Assembly (NCBI GenBank): GCA_006538405.1
Contig: BJKQ01000014.1
Span: 744,001 to 808,000 of the forward strand
Reading direction: 5' to 3'
Source of the DNA: Hansfordia pulvinata
Taxonomy: Eukaryota; Ascomycota; Sordariomycetes; Xylariales
DNA: 64,000 nucleotides
The notes below the pieces were generated by a model. That model was not told the DNA's origin. It saw nothing but the letters and a program-made list of their open reading frames with translations, and did no database searches. The stretch's first letter is position 1. Each line of letters opens with the position of its first letter. The position numbers were made by a program, and so were the translations under genes. Shown here one piece after another: positions 1 to 12,796 of this stretch.

Positions 1-1354
1 CCCGGGATTCCCGCCCTTGCACCCGCCGTACGTACTTACGTTTGTTTCGGTGGCCACAGCCGCCATGCGGGCACCCGATGAATGAATGATACATGCGCCT
101 TGCGGGTTTGGCAAACACAGTCAGTCTCCCTCACTCTTACGTGCGCGCCCTCCCCCCTTTCTTTTATTCCGCTTCTCTTCTCTTATCTTCTCTGGAAGAA
201 ACTCTGGGTGGTGAGATATGAACCAATCGATCAACCCTCCCCCCCCTTTCCCACGAGCAGCTCGCTCCGACGCTGCGTTGCACAGACGGGAGACAGAGAG
301 AAGACCATTATCCGATGGCCCTGGCAAGAGCCTCATGACTTTTCTTCTTCTTCCTGTCTTCCCGCTTGGCGGCTCGCGGTTGGCATACAAGTACAAGGTA
401 CGAGACCCTGACCCTGTGCCATGGTGTGTCGGAAACAACACCCCTTCCCCTCGTTGATTTTTCCCACAGGCTGGACGGGCGTGGATGTCGCTCTGTGGGT
501 TGTTGTTCTCTTGTATCACTTGAGCCGGTTTGTCCGCTCCACCCCGATCGAGTGACGGATAGGGTCTGTACCTTTTTATTGAATGATGTGTGTCCAGGTG
601 TATTGTGTTTACCTACGTTACATGTGCGCAACGCTGACAGTAGTTCCCTGCCGCCCGCCCGAAAGGGGATGCGAGCAGCTCTGATTGAAGACGCGGCCGG
701 CAGGTAAGTAGAGTACATAGTCAAGGGCATTCTATCGTAAAAGCACGTTCTATCTGTTCTGGTCAGAATCTTGGGTACTCTGCCTGCCTTGTACATGCGT
801 GTGTTCGGCCCCCCCATCCACATGTGGCAGCCAGAGTTTGCTTCTAACAACGGTTCATCCGATACTGCGACTTGAAAAGACAAAGGGGGGGGGGGGGGGC
901 AGAGATTGAATACACAGGTAGGTAGTTCTATTTTTGCCGCAATAGCATCGGAAGTAGGGGGGCCCTTCACACGTTTGCACCTCTCCAGTGTGGATGCAGA
1001 GCCGTGTTGAGTTCTGATCTCAGCAAGTCAAGCCAAATCAAGACCTCGCGCTGAGGTAGGGTAGGTACCCATGTAGTCAAGGGTGAGGCCGGATGAGATG
1101 CTGGACTCCAACCCGCTTTGATGGACAGCCGTCGCAGGGCTCTTGCGTCCTGCCTGAGAATGGATTGCAGGCAACGCAAACCCTCGCCTGTGCAACCTAT
1201 GCACTCATATACCCAAGAGCAATGTTGGTTCAGATGGCGCATTCAAAACCTGCGCACAGATAATCTCTAGCGCTTGGTCTGTCAAAAGAGAAGAGATATA
1301 TGACCTTTTTGGCGCATCTTTCCGCATCGTTTGACGAGTCAACCGAAATCGCAA
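1..1354. other. Intergenic, no gene recognised
   Basis: No reading frame here has recognisable family features. The stretch holds pyrimidine-rich tracts, a run of 15 G at 885-899 and scattered short low-complexity patches. The next supported feature is the tRNA gene at 1355. Confidence 0.6.
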
Positions 1355-1449
1355 GGCGCTGTGACCGAGTGGTTAAGGTGATGGCCTGCTATCTCGATAG
1401 TTGTTAGCCATTCTCTTCGGAGGCGTGAGTTCGAATCTCATCGGCGTCG
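1355..1449 (+). tRNA. tRNA-Ser(GCT) with a 14-nt intron
   Basis: The sequence folds as a serine tRNA. The acceptor stem pairs GGCGCTG (1355-1361) with CGGCGTC (1442-1448), with two G-U pairs. The A-box region (TGACCGAGTGGTTAAGG) is typical of fungal tRNA-Ser. The anticodon stem is ATGGC/GCCAT around the loop CT-GCT-A. The anticodon GCT lies at 1388-1390. A 14-nt intron (about 1392-1405) sits one base 3' of the anticodon, the canonical position for nuclear tRNA introns. A long variable arm follows, then the T arm GTGAG-TTCGAAT-CTCAT. Discriminator base is G1449. A T-rich stretch with a run of T at about 1461-1468 is the likely RNA polymerase III terminator. It would decode AGC/AGT serine codons. 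Confidence 0.93.
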
Positions 1450-2479
1450 ATTTCTTTTGTTTTTTTTTCTTCCAGTCGGTCCCCTCTATTTGTGCCTCGT
1501 AAACTCGGTTCTTCCAAAACGTTCTCGTTCCAAACTACCTTGCCGGCCCCCCGTGAATCACAACCATGTTTTCTTTTTCTTTGTTGCTTGCTGTCGGCAG
1601 CTTCCGTGCGAGTGGAGAACTCGCTTACCCGTACGGGTAGGGAGAAGTGACGACACCTCCCGGAAAGCTTTCCTGAACATGATTGTCTCCATGTGTCACA
1701 ACAGTACAGCTACAGTAGAAGTATACAGACCGCCAAAGGGAGCGCGCCGCTTGAATATAGGAAATAAGATCAATTCCCCTGCTTTATACGCTAACCTGTT
1801 AGCCATCGTCAGGACTGCCCGCCTTTGCTGACAGGAATCTCATCTGCATAGTCGAGCGCATTTCTCCCCCCCTCTAGCTGGCAAGTCACCCGACTCAGTG
1901 TTCTCTCCCGCAAAGACAGATGTCGGGTCACGCGAGGGCGAAGTACTTGTGGTGACTGCTGAGTCGCCCTCATGCACCTGCCAAAGTGACATCACAGCAG
2001 ACATTGCACACCATTGCTGCGCGCTCGTGGAGTTGGCCCAAGGAGTTTCTTCGTGATATTCATCCCATTACGTCCACGTGCTATCCCATACAAAGACCTC
2101 GTGATACCATTGACCTTGACATTTCCGCCGGCCCAACCCTGAAAAAGAATAACCGAGGACCGAAATGTTGGCACAGTACACGCTGTCTCCAGCCGACTCC
2201 CCCGTCCGACTGGCCAAAGCTGAGCATCATGACCCAATGTAGCGGATGTCACGCGGACCGTCGGTCTCATCTGCCGAGACAAGAAACTGCCTTACAAGAT
2301 CTTACCCTGCCATTTCATCACTCGGTTTGACAATTTGGCAGGCTCGGGGTTTTGGATCCATTCCGAATGTGCAAACTCGCCGAGCCTTGGCATGAATAGG
2401 CGCCGATATCTCCGCTCTGAAACCAGTCAACTCTTCAGAGTCGAACCCGAGGTGGTGGCTGTCTCGCAACGGCGTAAAC
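1450..2479. other. Intergenic between the tRNA and the 4E-T-like gene
   Basis: No supported gene. The right end must contain the 3' untranslated region of the minus-strand 4E-T-like gene, whose predicted stop is at 2480-2482. Confidence 0.55.
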
Positions 2480-5032
2480 CTAGTTCCGACGGAAAGGTCC
2501 GGCACTTCCGGGCGGAGGCATGCCGCGGCCGTCAAAGCCAAACATCGGTTCGGGTCCTTGAAAGCCACCCATGCCCGGGGGCGGCATAAACCCCGGAGGC
2601 GGCGGCCCGTTGGGCCCCCCGAAGAAACCAGGCGGAGGCGCCATGTTGCGGGGCGGCCCGGCCATGCTCTCTGGCGGCGGGAAGGCACCCATGGGGAAGT
2701 TGGGGGAAACATGCCAGGCGCGGGTCCGCCGGGTCCGCCAGGAGCAGGGCCGCTGCGGGGATTGCCAGCAAGACCGGGAGGCGGGATCATAGGGCGGCCC
2801 GGTGCCGGCATGGGTGGGGCCCCGCCGGCTTGCATCCATGACGGCGGCGCCATCTGGTCCAGCCCAGGCGGGCCAGATTGCTGCCGCTGCAAGATCTGAG
2901 TGGGCTGCTGCTGGCGAACGTCGGGCTCGCGAGCGTGCATAGGCAGGTCGTCGAAGAAGCTCGGCAGTCCTGCAGGCCGACCTCCAGGCTGCTGCGCGGG
3001 GCCAACATGTTCTCGCTGGAAGCTGGGTTCGCGCTCAGGGGTGGGCGGGATCTGTGCAGGCCGCGAAGGCTGCGGCATGCGCATGATCGGGTGCTCGTTG
3101 CGCGGGGCTTCCTGTCCACCTCGCGACCCCTGCATCAGGGTCATGAGGAACTCGGCTTGACGGTTGTTGGTACGACTGGGAGGCTGGTCGGGTCGTCCTT
3201 GACCCTGGGCGGACGACTGGCGCTGGCCAACAAGCTCATGCAGCATTTGTTGCTCAGCACGCATGCCGGGCACCTGTGCCTGCTGCTGAGGGCGGGGAGC
3301 ATGAAGCTCCTGGTTCGGGGGCACGGCGCGGGTCAGAGGGTTTTCGTGACGGTCCTGTCCGTACGAGTACGATCGTGGCGACGCGACCGAGCTGCCGGGC
3401 CTCATGTCGTTGCCCGGTGGCGGTGGCGGCGGCTCGGTGAACCCGGCATTTGGCGGCGTGGAAGCTTGCAGAGACTGCTTCTGGAGCTTCTGCAACAGAG
3501 CTTGGAATGCCATCTTGTCGGCTGACTCTGGCTGCCCATGCGGAGGCTGCTGCGCAGACGGGGGCTGGGCCATGGCCAGAGCGAGGAGAGGGTTCATCTC
3601 GCTTGGAGCTGGCACGGGCGCAGGAGCAGGGGCGTCGGTCTGACGACGAGCTTCTTCTTGAGACGAGAAGAAGTTTTGGAAGCGAGAGCCAGATTTGGGC
3701 TTGGGCGCAGGCGTCGTATTCTCCTTGGTATCGGCCGGCCCAGCAGCAGTGTCGGCCGGCGGGGCAAAGGCTGCGAAGAACTTGTCTGGGCCCAGGTCAA
3801 TTGCTGGTGTCGCCTTGGCCCGGGGCTTTTCGGCATTCAGGTCACGACCCGACGTGTCCGCGGCCGCTTGCTCGGCCGCTTGCACGCTCTTGCCGGCTTT
3901 CATGCTCTCCATGAACTTCATGAAGTCCTCCTGTGTCCGCTTTTCGGCCTTCTCAACCACAGGTTCGTCAAACCATTCGGGCTCTCGGTCTTGTCGGTGG
4001 TCGCGATCCCATCTCCGATCGTAGCCGCCTCTCTCTCGCGGGCGCTCAGCCGCGCGGTCACTGGGCCCATCCTCGGGCGCCGCAGCTCGCTCTCTCCAAC
4101 TCCTGGCCTTGTCAAACCGCTCACGGCCGGATTGCTGCTGCTGGGGCTGCTGCTCAGCCCCATCCCGGGCCCAAGGCTGATCGGGCTTGTTGCGGTTGTT
4201 GAGGCCGTTCCTGCGAGGTCGGTCGCCGTCCTCCGGGTCTTTGTCTTTGGCGAACTCGCCAAAGTTGCGGCGCGGGCGGTCGGCAACGTCGGCATCATCA
4301 GGCTCTTTGGAACGGCGTTCAGTTCCCAGGCGCTCGGGGCGGTCGCCCATGCGACCGTGGAAGCGCTCGGCCCCTTCGGTGCCGAAGCTCTTGCGGGGCT
4401 TGACAGTGCTCCAGCCGTCGCTGTCCTGGTCACCGTCTCCGCGCCGTCGAAAGTTGTTTCTGCCATCGCGGTCGCGGAATCGATCGGCGCCGTCCGAGTC
4501 ACCGTTGCGGGCGCGGAAAGCAAATCTGTCTTTAGAGTCACCTTCCTTGAAAGGCTTGTCGAGATCGAAGGGCTTGGAGCCTTTGGAGATGGTAGCAGAA
4601 GAAAAGGTAGTGCGTGGCGGCCCAAGAACGATGGATTCCGAGTCTTAAAGAGGTCAGCTGAGACAGCTCGAATGGAGGAGAACCAGAGCGAACATACTTC
4701 CACTGTTGCGCGACACGTGCCTGTCGACACCAGGTCGACGGTTGTTGGGGTCTAGCAGAGGGTTGTCATTGTTGCGGTTCCTGGCGTCGGTGGTGGGCTT
4801 TGTCTGGTTGTTGCGGAAGTTATCGGGCGGGGGGCTGTGTGAAGAGCCCGAATGTCAGCGGGGATTAGAGTTGAGGGGGGGGGAGGACAAATGGACGTCG
4901 GGCAATGCCAGAACAAGGCGGGCAGATAACGTACCCCATCCACTCTTCGGCGGGAGGCAGGGCCGCGGGCTTGACACATAGTGGCGATTCACGGAGGTGC
5001 AGCAGATCTTCGGGTAGGTAGCGTAATGCCAT
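2480..5032 (-). CDS. 4E-T-like eIF4E-binding translational repressor / mRNA decay factor (one frameshift)
   Basis: Predicted eIF4E-binding protein of about 799 aa, similar to fungal 4E-T/Cup-type proteins that tether cap-bound eIF4E to mRNA repression and decay. Three exons: 5032-4935, 4834-4698 and 4643-2480, with GTACGT and GTATGT donors. Residues 5-11 read YLPEDLL, an exact canonical eIF4E-binding motif YxxxxL-phi, followed by LRESPLCVKP and PPAEEWM, typical of the family. Then come GWSTVKPRKSFG, an RD/RG-rich region, and EPEWFD, which resembles the 4E-T EPEWF motif. The rest is Q/P-rich, ending in a PPPGF/MPPPG-rich tail and GPFRRN. The frame breaks in the five-G run at 2702-2706; one extra C on the coding strand joins GMFPP to NFPMGAFPPP. 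The homology is clear; the repression role is inferred from the family. Confidence 0.85.
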
Positions 5033-7688
5033 AGCATCTGAGGGCGCGCGGCCGAGGAGGATGCGGGCCTATTTAGGGGTGAAGGCGAGGACTGGTCTGA
5101 GCATGCGCGCAATGAAGCGAGGATAATCACAGGTGAGGTGATGGCGGGGTGACCCGTGATAGGCAGTAGAGTCAAGCAGGTAGGGCGAACGGGACAGTGG
5201 TGGCGGCGCAGGTGGGTTGGAGGAAAGCGCTGGGCGAAGAAGCTTGGCGAGCGTCGGGGGGAAGTACGAAAGTAGCAGAGGTAAGGGTAGATAGAGATGG
5301 ATAGCCGTGATACCAGCCCTGGAGGGGACACCGACGTCGTGGAAGGACCCGACGTGGCCGCCTGAGCCAAAGCTGAGGGGACTTGGTGGGACGGCGCTGG
5401 GGGTTCAACTTGTGGCCGCGAGAGAGCTAGCGAGGGTCGGTTTTGTGCAGTTGAGAGATGGCGCCGAGCCCGGGAGAGGGAATCTCCGTGCGCCAGCGAG
5501 CGAGGCGATTGACGACGTCAAGCGGCGGCAGTGGGCGGGGCTTTGAGGTTGCGGAACGTGGTGTTGTCTGTTGTGGTGTGGTGGGATCTCTGATCTGAGG
5601 TGTTGTGGCGGCGAGCGGCAGACGTTGGGCACAAAAGCCCTGAGGGGTGGCGTGGCGTGGCAAGACAAACGCAGTAGTGCCGGAAGCACGCAGGATGGCG
5701 GTATGCGACAGGAGGAGGAGGATACTGAGGTCTACAGTACGAGGCAGGCGATGATTGAGAGAAGTGGTTGATGGGATGAGTCGGGGCGAGCTGGTGAGTG
5801 GTGGAAATGGACAGAGTCTAAGGTGGAGATGCGATTTGAGTAGGAAGAATTGGCACGATATGCGTGTGCCCAGCTGCTGTGCCAGATGCACCTATACAGC
5901 ATGCAGTACCTGCCTACATACGCACCAAGGGGCAGGCAGTACATCTGATGTGGCTGCCCGCCCGCTACATGTGCATGGAGCCAGTCACGGCCCTGGGATC
6001 GGGTACCTCGAGCGTGGCCGCACCCAGGGCATCGTGTCTCGTACCTTGGGTATGCGTGTGCTGCTTCCAGCAGAGATGCAAGTACTCGCAAAGGCATTTT
6101 ATGTACCAATCCAGACTTGCAGCCTGGCCGTCGAGGCTGGTGCTCCCTGGCCTGGTTCTCCCTGGACCCCACATTTATACTCCGCACATGTACGGGCACA
6201 CGGCAACTCATCAGTGCTGTGAGTTAATCGGCAGGTACCTCCTAAGGTACCTCCTAGCTGGAGGTGCCTTCGGGCTCGTGTCCTCCAAGGTTCCAGCCCG
6301 GCTGATGACCGATGAACCCCGAGGTGGATACACCCGCCCTGAAAGTCCCAAAAGACCCCGAATTGAGCCCGCAGCCCGGGGCTCCTCAACCTGACTCCAG
6401 CTGCAGCGGCCGCCGAGGTCGGCATTCTTCATGGGAGATGTCCATTCTGTCTGCGGTATACTTACCTTCTGTGCTAGGCTATCAGTACCTAAGGTGCTCG
6501 TGATATCTCCAAGTTGCATTCCATGACCAGGAACGCAAACGATATTTCCAGGCAGTGTAACCGTTTACACCCGCGAGGTACTTGCACCTGGCCTACATAG
6601 GATATGAGTACAGCCAAGTTCGGTGGTGGGACCGTCTCCATTACCCCTGAGCCAGATTACGCCCAGATTCTTTGGGAAGACAATATTATCACTAGATAGA
6701 CGTGCAGTCGAGACTATCTGTACCTCAAGTGTCAAGCCTCTCGTTCATGCGGAGTTCGTGAGGACGAACTTACCTTAGGTACCTCAGTAAGACACCTCAC
6801 GATACCGATGTGAGATTAGGTACATAGAGTGACGGCTGCAGTGGTCCTGAAGGAGAAACCGAGCTTGGATGATCACCACTAGAAATCGCCGCATCTGTTT
6901 GCGAAAGCCAAAGCGCTTCATCATCCGAACCATCAAATTGGAAGGCTGGCTTCTGCAGCAATGATAGCGATGAAATCGAACAATCGTGACCTCGAGCTTG
7001 GATGGCATCTGGCCCCCTTACCATCAGAAGTCGGCGTGACGAGCAAGCCCTTTCGAACAGCCCAGTACGATGAAGCTGCCCAGAGCGGGGATGGCCCAGC
7101 AACATGGGTAGAACCGCTGCCAAATCTGCCAATTGGAATCCATCACAGCTATCCTACGTAGTGTTCATGGTGAAGACTTTGCAAAGACACCAAATCCATC
7201 ACTCAAGAGCCCCGTTTCGTACAACCAATGGTACTCAGCCTGAGTTGCATGCAGCGAAATTGCCATGTGAGGCCTTTTTACTACTTATCGACAAGTTTGA
7301 CTCTTGAGCTTTCGTTTCCCATGTGCCCTGTATTACCTTGGTGCAAGATTTGGAGAGGTTGTGGGAACGAAGAACATCTGTGCTCACTGGTAATCCAAGA
7401 AACGAACATGGTATCTTCCTGAACGCCTTGCTGAACCGATGTATTCCGCTTTCATACACCCCCCTCCCGAGGCCAACCCATCAGCCTACGCCTCGGCTGC
7501 TGAGGGACTTGTTGGCGCTCGATCTTGTGTTGGACAAGCACGGCGAAATGCTACCCATCCACCAGATAGCCGACACCTCTAGTTTAAAACTCCTCTTGAC
7601 CCGGCGCTGCTGCCATTGTCCCCACAGCTCCAAAGATCCAGGTGCCAGACTGGCTATGCGCACCGAGCCTAACGGCATCGCCTTGAAA
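5033..7688. other. Intergenic; promoter of the 4E-T-like gene and 3' flank of SEC1
   Basis: No supported gene in about 2.6 kb. The segment 6230-6260 carries a short direct repetition of AGGTACCTCCT, and AGGTACCT-like palindromes recur near 6240 and 6778. These belong to the dispersed motif family seen elsewhere in the window. Several open frames of 60-180 codons exist but lack any family signature and overlap each other on both strands. Confidence 0.55.
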
Positions 7689-10231
7689 TCAGTGCTTATG
7701 CTTCTTCATACCCAAAAAGTTGCGTTTCTTCTTCTCCTTTTCGACATTTGGCTTGTCACCACCAGCGCTGGGTGCTGGGGAAGGCGAGCTTCCGTTGGGG
7801 GGCCTCGAGTCCAAAGACATATGGCCCATGGCCTGCGTTGGGGGCATAGGCGGGTGCGGGTGACTCGGCGCCGATCCAGGAGGAGGCCCATGCCCACCGG
7901 GGCGTGGTCCTCCTGGGAGACCACCCTGGGGCGGCGGGTGCCGGCCTTGCATCCTCTGTCCAGGGACGCCCGGCCCGGGGGGGGCGCCGGGACCTCCAGA
8001 GCCTCCGGGCGAAGGGCGCATTCCGGGTGCCATGGGCGGAGGACTGGGCCGTTCTCTCTCAAATAGATGCGCTGGTGCGCGAGGCGGTGGGCGATCCATC
8101 GGCAGATCTAGCCGGCGTTTGTCCACACTCAGGTCCTTGACTTGGCGCACAAACAGCTTTGGCGTCAACATATGACTGGTCGCGAGAAAGATGTCGCGAT
8201 TCATCGAGGCGGAGACCTCGTAACAGGCGCGGGATTCGGAGAAGGTCGCGCCTCCAGCCATGAAGACAATGATTCGCTGTCGGTTCTCGTTGACCCGTCG
8301 ACCGGCGCCAGCCCAGCTTGGCTTGGCAGCGCGAAGAGATCCTTGAGCAAGAATCGCGTCTTCGTTGGGATCGACCGGCGGTTTGACGTAGGGGAACGTA
8401 TTCTGATCTAGCGTGCCCCGGCAGAGATTCTCCAGAAGGGGCTTGAGCACTGGGTTAAAGCGCGACATATAGCTCTCCTCGTCTATGGGAGCCTTGGGGT
8501 TGTATGGGAATAGCGGCATGATCTCGCGCTTGGGGTCCTTTAGGTTCGAGCGTTCTGTGCGGCCGCCCAAAAGCTCCATGTTCGCAAGAACCTCGCCGTC
8601 CTGAGGTGGCAGCGATGCATGGGCAAGAAGCCGCTTGATATCCTCGAGAACGACGCCGTCGCGGTAGAGGAGAAACATGACAATGAGCCGCAGCCGCTCG
8701 CCGGGTTTGACAGCCTCGTCGTCCAACAGCCTCACTATCGCCTCCAAGATTCCCTTGGGCTTCCGATTGTCCTCGTCAAGGCCTGTGGCCATGCTTTGTT
8801 CGATGGGCGACATCTCATTAAGCTTGTGATGCTGAAACCTATTCATGCACTCTTGAGCCATGGTGAGATGCAAGGAGTACGCCTCCTTCATTTCGGTGAA
8901 CTGCGGAAGCCCCGCCATCATGTCCTTAATCGCATTCAAGCTGGTCGTGTTTGCATCCGCATCGGTGAAATGGGGGTTCTGCTTGACAAACTTCTGAAAG
9001 TCACCCATGAGCTTGTCGATCGTGTCCTTCATATGTCTGTGGCGGTTCTCGACCCAGACCTTGTCCTTCTCTGACAGCTCCAGGTCTTTCTCCTCGGCCT
9101 CATCTGAGCCCTCGTTGACAGTCATGTGGAAAGTCGTCTTTTCGCCGTCTTTGATTGGCAGAAGATCATGCGCCATGGCCTGGTAAGTGAACTCGTGTAT
9201 TAGAGGGGCCATCAGGTCCATCGTCCTGTCGGTGATGATGAGGGTACCCTGGGGGCGCGAGGTTGGCGGAGGAAAGTCGGGGTTCCACTGGGCGTACTCG
9301 TCTAGCTCCTCGGACACGAACCGGGCCAGATGAGTGCAGAGGACGGCGGCTTCGTGGGTAGGGTTTCGTGGACTATAGTAGCGGACCTTGGGATATTCGC
9401 CCAAGGAGACGCACAATCCGATGATCTGGTTGGTCGTATGTCAGCTGCAAGGGATTCTTGAGCAATCGTGGGATAGACCAGGACCTCACCTTCTGCGCGA
9501 TATCCTGCATGTGCTTCCTTATAAGCCCATTGCAGGCAGGGTGATATAAGACAGGAAAGCTCCAAGGGTCTCTGAAGGTGACAAGATGGGTTTCCCGGGG
9601 ATAGTAGTCTATGGAGAGGGTCTCGAAGCCAGCGATTGCCTGTTTAGCATGAGGCGACCCATCAATCTTGCGCCTTAAGTGCGGGTTGAGGACCGACGTC
9701 CACACAAGAAAGCTCTTCCGATATCTTCGACGGTCGATGTCGGCAAGGAAGCAGTCGACGATATGGGGCTGAGGGGACAGCAGGTAAATGGCGTCCATGG
9801 AGGGGTTCATTTCTCGTCGTTCCTCGATGCGCTCAATGTCTGACGAAGCTTTATTAGCAGGGCGGGGTGGCGACGACAGCAGTGGATGGACGCACTCGCG
9901 ATGTTGTGATTGAGGATGTCATCTTCTTTGACGACGTTGTCGATGATCTTCTTGGAGGTCTCGTCGATGACCAGGACTTTCCACTGCGGGTGAGGCGGCG
10001 TTAGGAAGCGAGCTTGTGGGAGAGAGTCTTTCGCGGTCGGATTCACTCACGTCACCAGCGGTGATGTTCCGAATGGTCTGGACGATGGCTGCAGGAGGGC
10101 CGACGGCACGGGTCAGCTCGTGTTGCGTGGTGATCTATAAAGAGAGGGGCCGCGAGAGGCCAAGACGACACGTTGCCTCGAAATTGGGGGTTCTTACCAT
10201 CGTGTTGTTCTTGTATGATCGAGACCCCCAT
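7689..10231 (-). CDS. sec1: Sec1/Munc18-family syntaxin-binding protein SEC1
   Basis: SM protein that binds plasma-membrane syntaxin and promotes SNARE assembly during exocytosis, expected at hyphal tips and septa. Five exons read without a break: 10231-10198, 10088-10051, 9983-9896, 9839-9490 and 9425-7689, giving 748 aa, the usual fungal size. The start MGVSIIQEQHD is fungal Sec1-like. Diagnostic segments are WKVLVIDETSKKIIDNV, DAIYLLSPQPHIVDC, the IITDRTMDLMAPLIHEFTYQ region (TDRxxDLMxPLxHEFTYQAM, the most conserved SM block) and the EAIVRLLDDE/LRLIVMFLLYRDGV helices. The C-terminus is a proline/glycine-rich tail of about 110 residues ending GMKKHKH, an extension seen in filamentous fungi. 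This is one of the longest intact genes here, useful as a contrast to the frameshifted ones. Function is inferred from the family; homology is unambiguous. Confidence 0.95.
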
Positions 10232-11456
10232 GGTGGCTACTTGCCCCGCTGGTGGGCGGGAAAGGGCTCGAGGCGGAGCGACAGCAGACGACAGCGACGA
10301 CAGAGGAGCGAGGATATGGCCGGGGATGTGTTTGGTTGGAGAATGTCGCGATGACGCTCAGGGCACGGAAGACAGCGCGGGGCTATGGAAAGGACGAGAG
10401 GCGAGGCAATATGCGACGGTGAGGTAAGGCGAGGCAGAGGTCGGATTGAAGGGGGGCAGTGGGTGTAACAGAGGGCGACCCGTAAATGCACAGGCGCATG
10501 GGGTTGGAAGGCCTATGTTGGACGGAGGTCTTCAATGGAATGGATGCATGGGGCGGGCGATGCCCAAGCTCAGGGTGTACGAGTACGAGTAATGTACACA
10601 TACATGCTGGGGTGGCGGAGGCCCCCGCCAGCGGCTGCTGTCAGGGCCGTAAAGAGCTCTAAGTGCGGCCATGCTCCCCACCTGTGCACTCCAGGCTCTT
10701 GGCGAGGTGTAGGACGGCCTAGTCGCGCGTACCGGTACTGACGCTCGTACGTCATGGCCAAAATGTATGGGGCGGTGGCCTCCGTTGGATTGCTCAGATG
10801 GGCGAAGTACTCGCCAACCTTCAACAGCAGTGCATTCATCGCAGCGAGGCTGCATACTCGTAGGCTTCCTCTACTTGCTCGTAGCTGCTAACTGCAGGTC
10901 AGGGGTTGGTTCTTGTTAGGGTCTTATGCTGTCAGGTCCTGGCGAAGCTCTCAGTGCTGATATGAAGGGTCCCAAAAGAGAGAGATGACTAGCCCTCTGG
11001 GCCAGAGGTACTCCGCCTCGACCCGTCGCGAGAACCAGCTCGGCGAGAATTTATCAGGGGTTTGGCTTACAGCGTTGGGTCTGGCGAGGAGTAGCAGGGC
11101 CATCGGAAGGCTGTTTCAGTTGACGCCCAAGAGTTGATGCGCCCAAGTCCGGGTGTATTCTGCCGCCCTTGCCGGAATGCAAGTTACAGTACCAGCAACT
11201 GGAGACTGCGGCCTATAACCCTGTCTGGAGGCATCGCAATAGATAAGGGACCGAGCTGATGAGTCTCGCTTCGTGTTTGAAGGCTTTCTTCCCCCCCGTG
11301 CTCGTCAAAACCTCTCGTAAGTGCTCAAGAAAACGAAAAACGGGGTATATAAATTATCGGTAGCAGGCTGGTAAATCACGCCCGCACTGAACAGACAGGC
11401 ACGGAGCTCGGAACGCAACACGCGGCTGGCAACACTGCTCGCACAGGCCGCACGCC
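10232..11456. other. Intergenic; sec1 promoter
   Basis: No supported gene. The left part is the sec1 promoter and leader. At 10577-10595 there are two overlapping copies of TACGAGTA with flanking GTAC, part of the dispersed palindrome family. The right end is the 3' flank of the G-patch gene. Confidence 0.55.
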
Positions 11457-12182
11457 TTAACCCCCTCCCAAATATTTGTCCAAGTCGGGATTTCCGTAGA
11501 ACTGCTGACGTAATCTCTCATGTCTTTTCTTGTCCTGAGCTGCCACGGCGCGCGCCTTCTTGGCGTCCAGCTTCGGGGCCTTCTTCGTCTTGAGGGGCAG
11601 GTTCTTGGGGACCTGTAAGCCCAGGCCCAGAGTGTCATCTTTCGGCTTGGGCTTGATGGGGAATTGGATGCCCTGCTGGTTGGCACCCAGCCCCGTGCGA
11701 GCGTCGGGGTTCCATCCCTGAGATTGGAGAACATTGAGACCCATTCTGGAGCGGTCGAGAGCGGAGGGGGGTGTGAGTGACTCATGCACACTTGGTGAGC
11801 GATTGAGGCTTCGTGAACTCCTGCCATCTTGCTGCCTTCGGCCTGTGCACCGGAGCCCCTGTCGAAGGGGAGACTGCACACGTCGCACAATGAGGGTTCC
11901 GTGGCAACAGATGTGGACGGGGAGCCGGAAGAGGCTGCACTCTTATCTTTGGCAGAACGAGGCTGAGATACAGATCCGACACTGCCCTTGAGCTCCGGGC
12001 AGAGGCTTGTTCCTCCGTGGTGGTGTCCAGGGTGCCCGTTGATGCTGGGACGAAGACGACGCGCTTGCGCTTCAAGCCAGAACCGAAAGGACGTTGATCT
12101 TGCAGGGGACCTCGTCGGCGTCTTCGGAATCGACTGGCGGCTCCGAGCCGTCATCGTAACCGAGGCCGCGGCGACCGGACAT
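11457..12182 (-). CDS. GPANK1-like G-patch protein (three frameshifts as sequenced)
   Basis: Small nuclear-type protein of about 242 aa if reading breaks are bridged. In order: MSGRRGLGYDDGSEPPVD acidic start; RPFGSGLKRKRVVFVPAS basic motif; SDLYLSLVLPK; a CDVC...HEASIAHQVC zinc-binding-like segment (CxxC followed by H and C residues); a G-patch core MGLNVLQSQGWNPDARTGLG through DDTLGLG; and a basic C-terminal helix ending DLDKYLGGG. The order CxxC/HEA-H motif then G-patch resembles GPANK1-type proteins. G-patch proteins generally bind RNA or activate DEAH helicases; the role here is inference. The three parts lie in three frames. Each switch needs one added base: at the G4 run 12105-12108, near 11948-11952, and in the G6 run 11766-11771. 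No intron signals explain the switches. It may share a 614-bp divergent promoter with the SDR gene. Confidence 0.75.
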
Positions 12183-12796
12183 GTCGCGGTGAATGGGGCC
12201 GGTCAACGAGTGGGCTTCTAAGAAATGCCGATCGGGCTGGGCGAATGGCTAGGGAGACATCAAGCGTGGGCTGTATTCAGAAGGTGAATCGAGACAAGCC
12301 TCCAGTGGTGTAGAGCGACGACCATCCGGCCGCCGTGGACTTTGGAACGTGAGCTATGTGTCTGGGAACATGAGCAAAGCGCACTGCACAAACACGTGCA
12401 TGGATTTATGCGTGGGTAGCGGCTTACGTAAATCAGCAAAGGTTCAGTCAGTGGTACATCAATGTACATCAATGATGTACATAACGTGTGTACATGTATT
12501 CCAGCTGGCTCAATGCCTGGCACATGCTAGAGTGCACAAAACTTTAAAGCGGACCCCGGCCCTCCAGAACGCGCGGACACGTCGACTCGCAACTTGAACC
12601 AGACCCTCCCGTCTGGTAAAAACCCCCCTTTCATCGAGGAGGCTCCCTCGTTGCCTAGCGATTCTCGTCCACCCGACGGTACTCAGCCACGCCTGCCCAT
12701 GACACGCCGCCGGTATAGCTCGACCATGATCTGACGACCCAACTTCCCCGACCACTCCCCGACCACTCTCCAACGACGACACGACAGCCCGCCACG
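12183..12796. promoter_or_regulatory. Divergent promoter between the G-patch and SDR genes
   Basis: The 614-bp gap separates two divergent starts. It contains CATCAATGTACATCAATGATGTACAT-like short repetition near 12458-12480 and pyrimidine-rich leader sequence just before the SDR start. No TATA box stands out. Confidence 0.45.

Noticed and set aside
3538..4755. Plus-strand open frame of 405 codons
   Set aside because: Antisense to the 4E-T-like gene.
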